From: Pseudomonas piscis
Lineage (GTDB): Bacteria; Pseudomonadota; Gammaproteobacteria; Pseudomonadales; Pseudomonadaceae
NCBI RefSeq assembly: GCF_009380155.1
Contig: NZ_WHUV01000006.1
Location: 62,001 to 126,000 of the forward strand
Direction: 5' to 3'
Length of the DNA: 64,000 nt
Below the pieces are notes generated by a model, which ran no database searches, was not told the origin of the DNA, and saw only the letters and a program-made list of their open reading frames with translations. Below, piece by piece: positions 62,827 through 64,000 of this stretch; position 1 is the first letter of the stretch; each line of letters opens with the position of its first letter. The position numbers and the translations under genes are program-made.

Positions 62827-63432
62827 TCAGGCGTGCAGGGCGGGGTGGGAATGGCGGTGTTGCTGGAGGATGAATTGGCGCAGGCGCTCGGTTTCCTCGG
62901 CATCGTCCTGCTCCAGGCGATAGGCGTAGAAACCCGCCTCGGTCTCGCGCTCGAAGTGCCCGCGCAGGGCGATCCGCTCATATCCCGAGGGGCTGAACCA
63001 CTGGGCGAACTGCCTGGGCGGCCGGGTCTTGTTGCGGACCTCCAGCAGCACCCCCTTGAACGACACTTCCCGCACCCACAGGCGCCCGGGCTGGCCCTTG
63101 GCATTCTCCAGGGCCACCGGTTCTTCCAGGCCCAGGCGCCATGGCCGCACCATGGGGCCGTCCTCGAAGATGCTCGGTACTCCCAGGCGCAGGTGCAAGG
63201 CGTGGAATTCGTCTTCGACCAGGTGCAGCGGGAAGGTCATCTGCTGATTGTCGAAATGCGCCTGGATGGTGACCTTCTCGTTGGCCGCCAGGCGTGTCAG
63301 CAAGTCACGGATCTGCGAGCCGCCGTTGACCAGCAGGCTGGATGTGGTGTCGCGCACATTAAGGTGCGGGTTGTGCTGGATGCTCCGGATGAAGTCCAGT
63401 TCATCCTGAGTGAGAAGGGCGTCGCGCTGCAT
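62827..63432 (-). CDS. PilZ-like domain protein
   Basis: A 201-residue cytoplasmic protein. The layout is YcgR-like: an N-terminal domain (about 25-95) then a PilZ-like barrel (about 98-180). The c-di-GMP motifs are degenerate: instead of RxxxR there is RPWRLG, and the D/NxSxxG element reads EVSFKG. It may therefore not bind c-di-GMP. It lies between the LitR-like gene (convergent) and the LOV gene (same strand, 51 bases upstream), so it may be co-transcribed with LOV. Confidence 0.75.
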   Translation of the reverse strand: MQRDALLTQDELDFIRSIQHNPHLNVRDTTSSLLVNGGSQIRDLLTRLAANEKVTIQAHFDNQQMTFPLHLVEDEFHALHLRLGVPSIFEDGPMVRPWRLGLEEPVALENAKGQPGRLWVREVSFKGVLLEVRNKTRPPRQFAQWFSPSGYERIALRGHFERETEAGFYAYRLEQDDAEETERLRQFILQQHRHSHPALHA

Positions 63433-63483
63433 GATGTTGCTCGGAAGGTGGAAGACAAGTCAGCGGGGATACCCCTACGACCA

Positions 63484-63957
63484 CTAAACCTGCGACTTAT
63501 TAGGGCCGTTGGTCGCCTTGAGGGCGGCCAGTTCAGCCCGGGCCTCGGCCAGTTGCTGCTCCACCTGCGAGAGGCGCTGCTGGGCCTTGACCTGTTCGGT
63601 GACGTCCTTTTGCACCCCGATGAAATAGTGCAGCCGGTCGCTGTCGTTGAATACCGGGGTGATCGACAGCTCGTTCCAGAAGTGGCTGCCGTCCTTGCGA
63701 TAGTTGCGCAGCACCTCGCGGCACGGCCGGCCCTCCTTCAGGGCCTGGCGGACCGCCTGCAAGCCTGGCTGGTCCCGATCGCCCGATTGCAGGAAACGGC
63801 AGTCCTGGTACAGCACTTCATCGGCGCTGTAGCCGGTCAGCCGCTCGAAGGCCGGATTCACATAGATCAGTATGGTGTCCTCGCCTTCCTGCTCGGCGAC
63901 CACAATCCCGTCGTTGGAGGCGTTGATCATCCGTTGCAGCAAGTGGGCGTTGATCAT
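63484..63957 (-). CDS. Short LOV blue-light photoreceptor (PpSB1-LOV-like)
   Basis: A 157-residue protein: a LOV core (about 15-118) with the photoactive Cys53 in YQDCRFLQ and FMN-binding Gln/Asn in the NRxxDG- and GVQKD-type segments, flanked by an N-cap (MINAHLLQRM) and a C-terminal coiled coil (about 120-150). It has no effector domain, as in the P. putida short LOV proteins PpSB1/2-LOV, which I recall being encoded next to pplR genes and needed for light-induced transcription. The start is close to the window edge and the upstream promoter is only partly visible. Confidence 0.92.
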   Translation of the reverse strand: MINAHLLQRMINASNDGIVVAEQEGEDTILIYVNPAFERLTGYSADEVLYQDCRFLQSGDRDQPGLQAVRQALKEGRPCREVLRNYRKDGSHFWNELSITPVFNDSDRLHYFIGVQKDVTEQVKAQQRLSQVEQQLAEARAELAALKATNGPNKSQV

Positions 63958-64000
63958 CCCGGAGTTCCGTCTTCGATCGGCAAGGGCTGGATTCTAAGGC

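Overview
The window is a GC-rich, almost fully coding stretch of a Pseudomonas chromosome. The fluorescens/protegens/chlororaphis group is most likely. That judgement rests on gene order recalled from Pseudomonas genomes: gatCAB/mreBCD/maf/rng/yhdP/tldD/pmbA/fagA-fumC-sodA; ptsO-rapZ-ptsN-hpf-rpoN-lptBAC-kdsCD; mlaFEDCB-ibaG-murA-hisGDC; algW; cysD-cysNC. It also rests on REP-like repeats typical of fluorescent pseudomonads. No phage, insertion sequence, CRISPR array, tRNA or rRNA gene was seen.

Region 1 (1-6.6 kb): a truncated unknown gene lies behind a near-perfect LexA/SOS box, followed by an AEC-family permease. Then, on the minus strand, come a carboxymuconolactone decarboxylase-like protein, an unusual Ca/cation antiporter, a small RlpA-like lipoprotein and gatCAB (Gln-tRNA/Asn-tRNA amidotransferase). 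Region 2 (6.8-20 kb): the cell-shape operon mreBCD with maf, rng, the giant AsmA-like yhdP, a nitrilase-family hydrolase and tldD. darP lies opposite, then pmbA (tldE). Region 3 (20-24 kb): a Fur-box-controlled iron-sparing operon (fagA, iron-independent fumarase fumC, a small helical protein, Mn-type sodA, ZIP metal transporter).

Region 4 (24-31 kb, minus strand): nitrogen-PTS and sigma-54 genes (ptsO, rapZ, ptsN, hpf, rpoN) plus lipopolysaccharide transport and KDO synthesis (lptB, lptA, lptC, kdsC, kdsD). Divergent from it is region 5 (31-39 kb, plus strand): the mla phospholipid transport operon, ibaG, murA and hisG-hisD-hisC. Region 4 and the first half of region 5 are therefore a large envelope-biogenesis block. 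Region 6 (39-47.5 kb): a DUF4198 periplasmic protein with a TonB-dependent receptor, the DegS-like protease algW, a Nif3-like protein and sulfate activation (cysD, fused cysNC). Region 7 (47.5-58.6 kb): pta with an acyltransferase, small proteins, slyD-like, glutathione peroxidase, an old-yellow-enzyme reductase, a glycosyltransferase, a divergent DJ-1/GlxA pair, cysZ and trxB.

Region 8 (58.6-64 kb): HopJ/DUF1244, folX-folE-folM (monapterin branch) and a membrane-anchored monooxygenase-fold protein. These are followed by a light-response module: a class II LitR-like MerR regulator lacking B12 ligands, a degenerate PilZ protein and a short LOV blue-light receptor. This module and the LexA-controlled gene are the most interesting accessory content. 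Other points of note are two probable ATT start codons (mreC and the antiporter), Gln replacing Glu in both alpha-repeats of the antiporter, several perfect intercistronic hairpins, a probable trxB leader attenuator, and a REP element forming the C-terminus of a glycosyltransferase.
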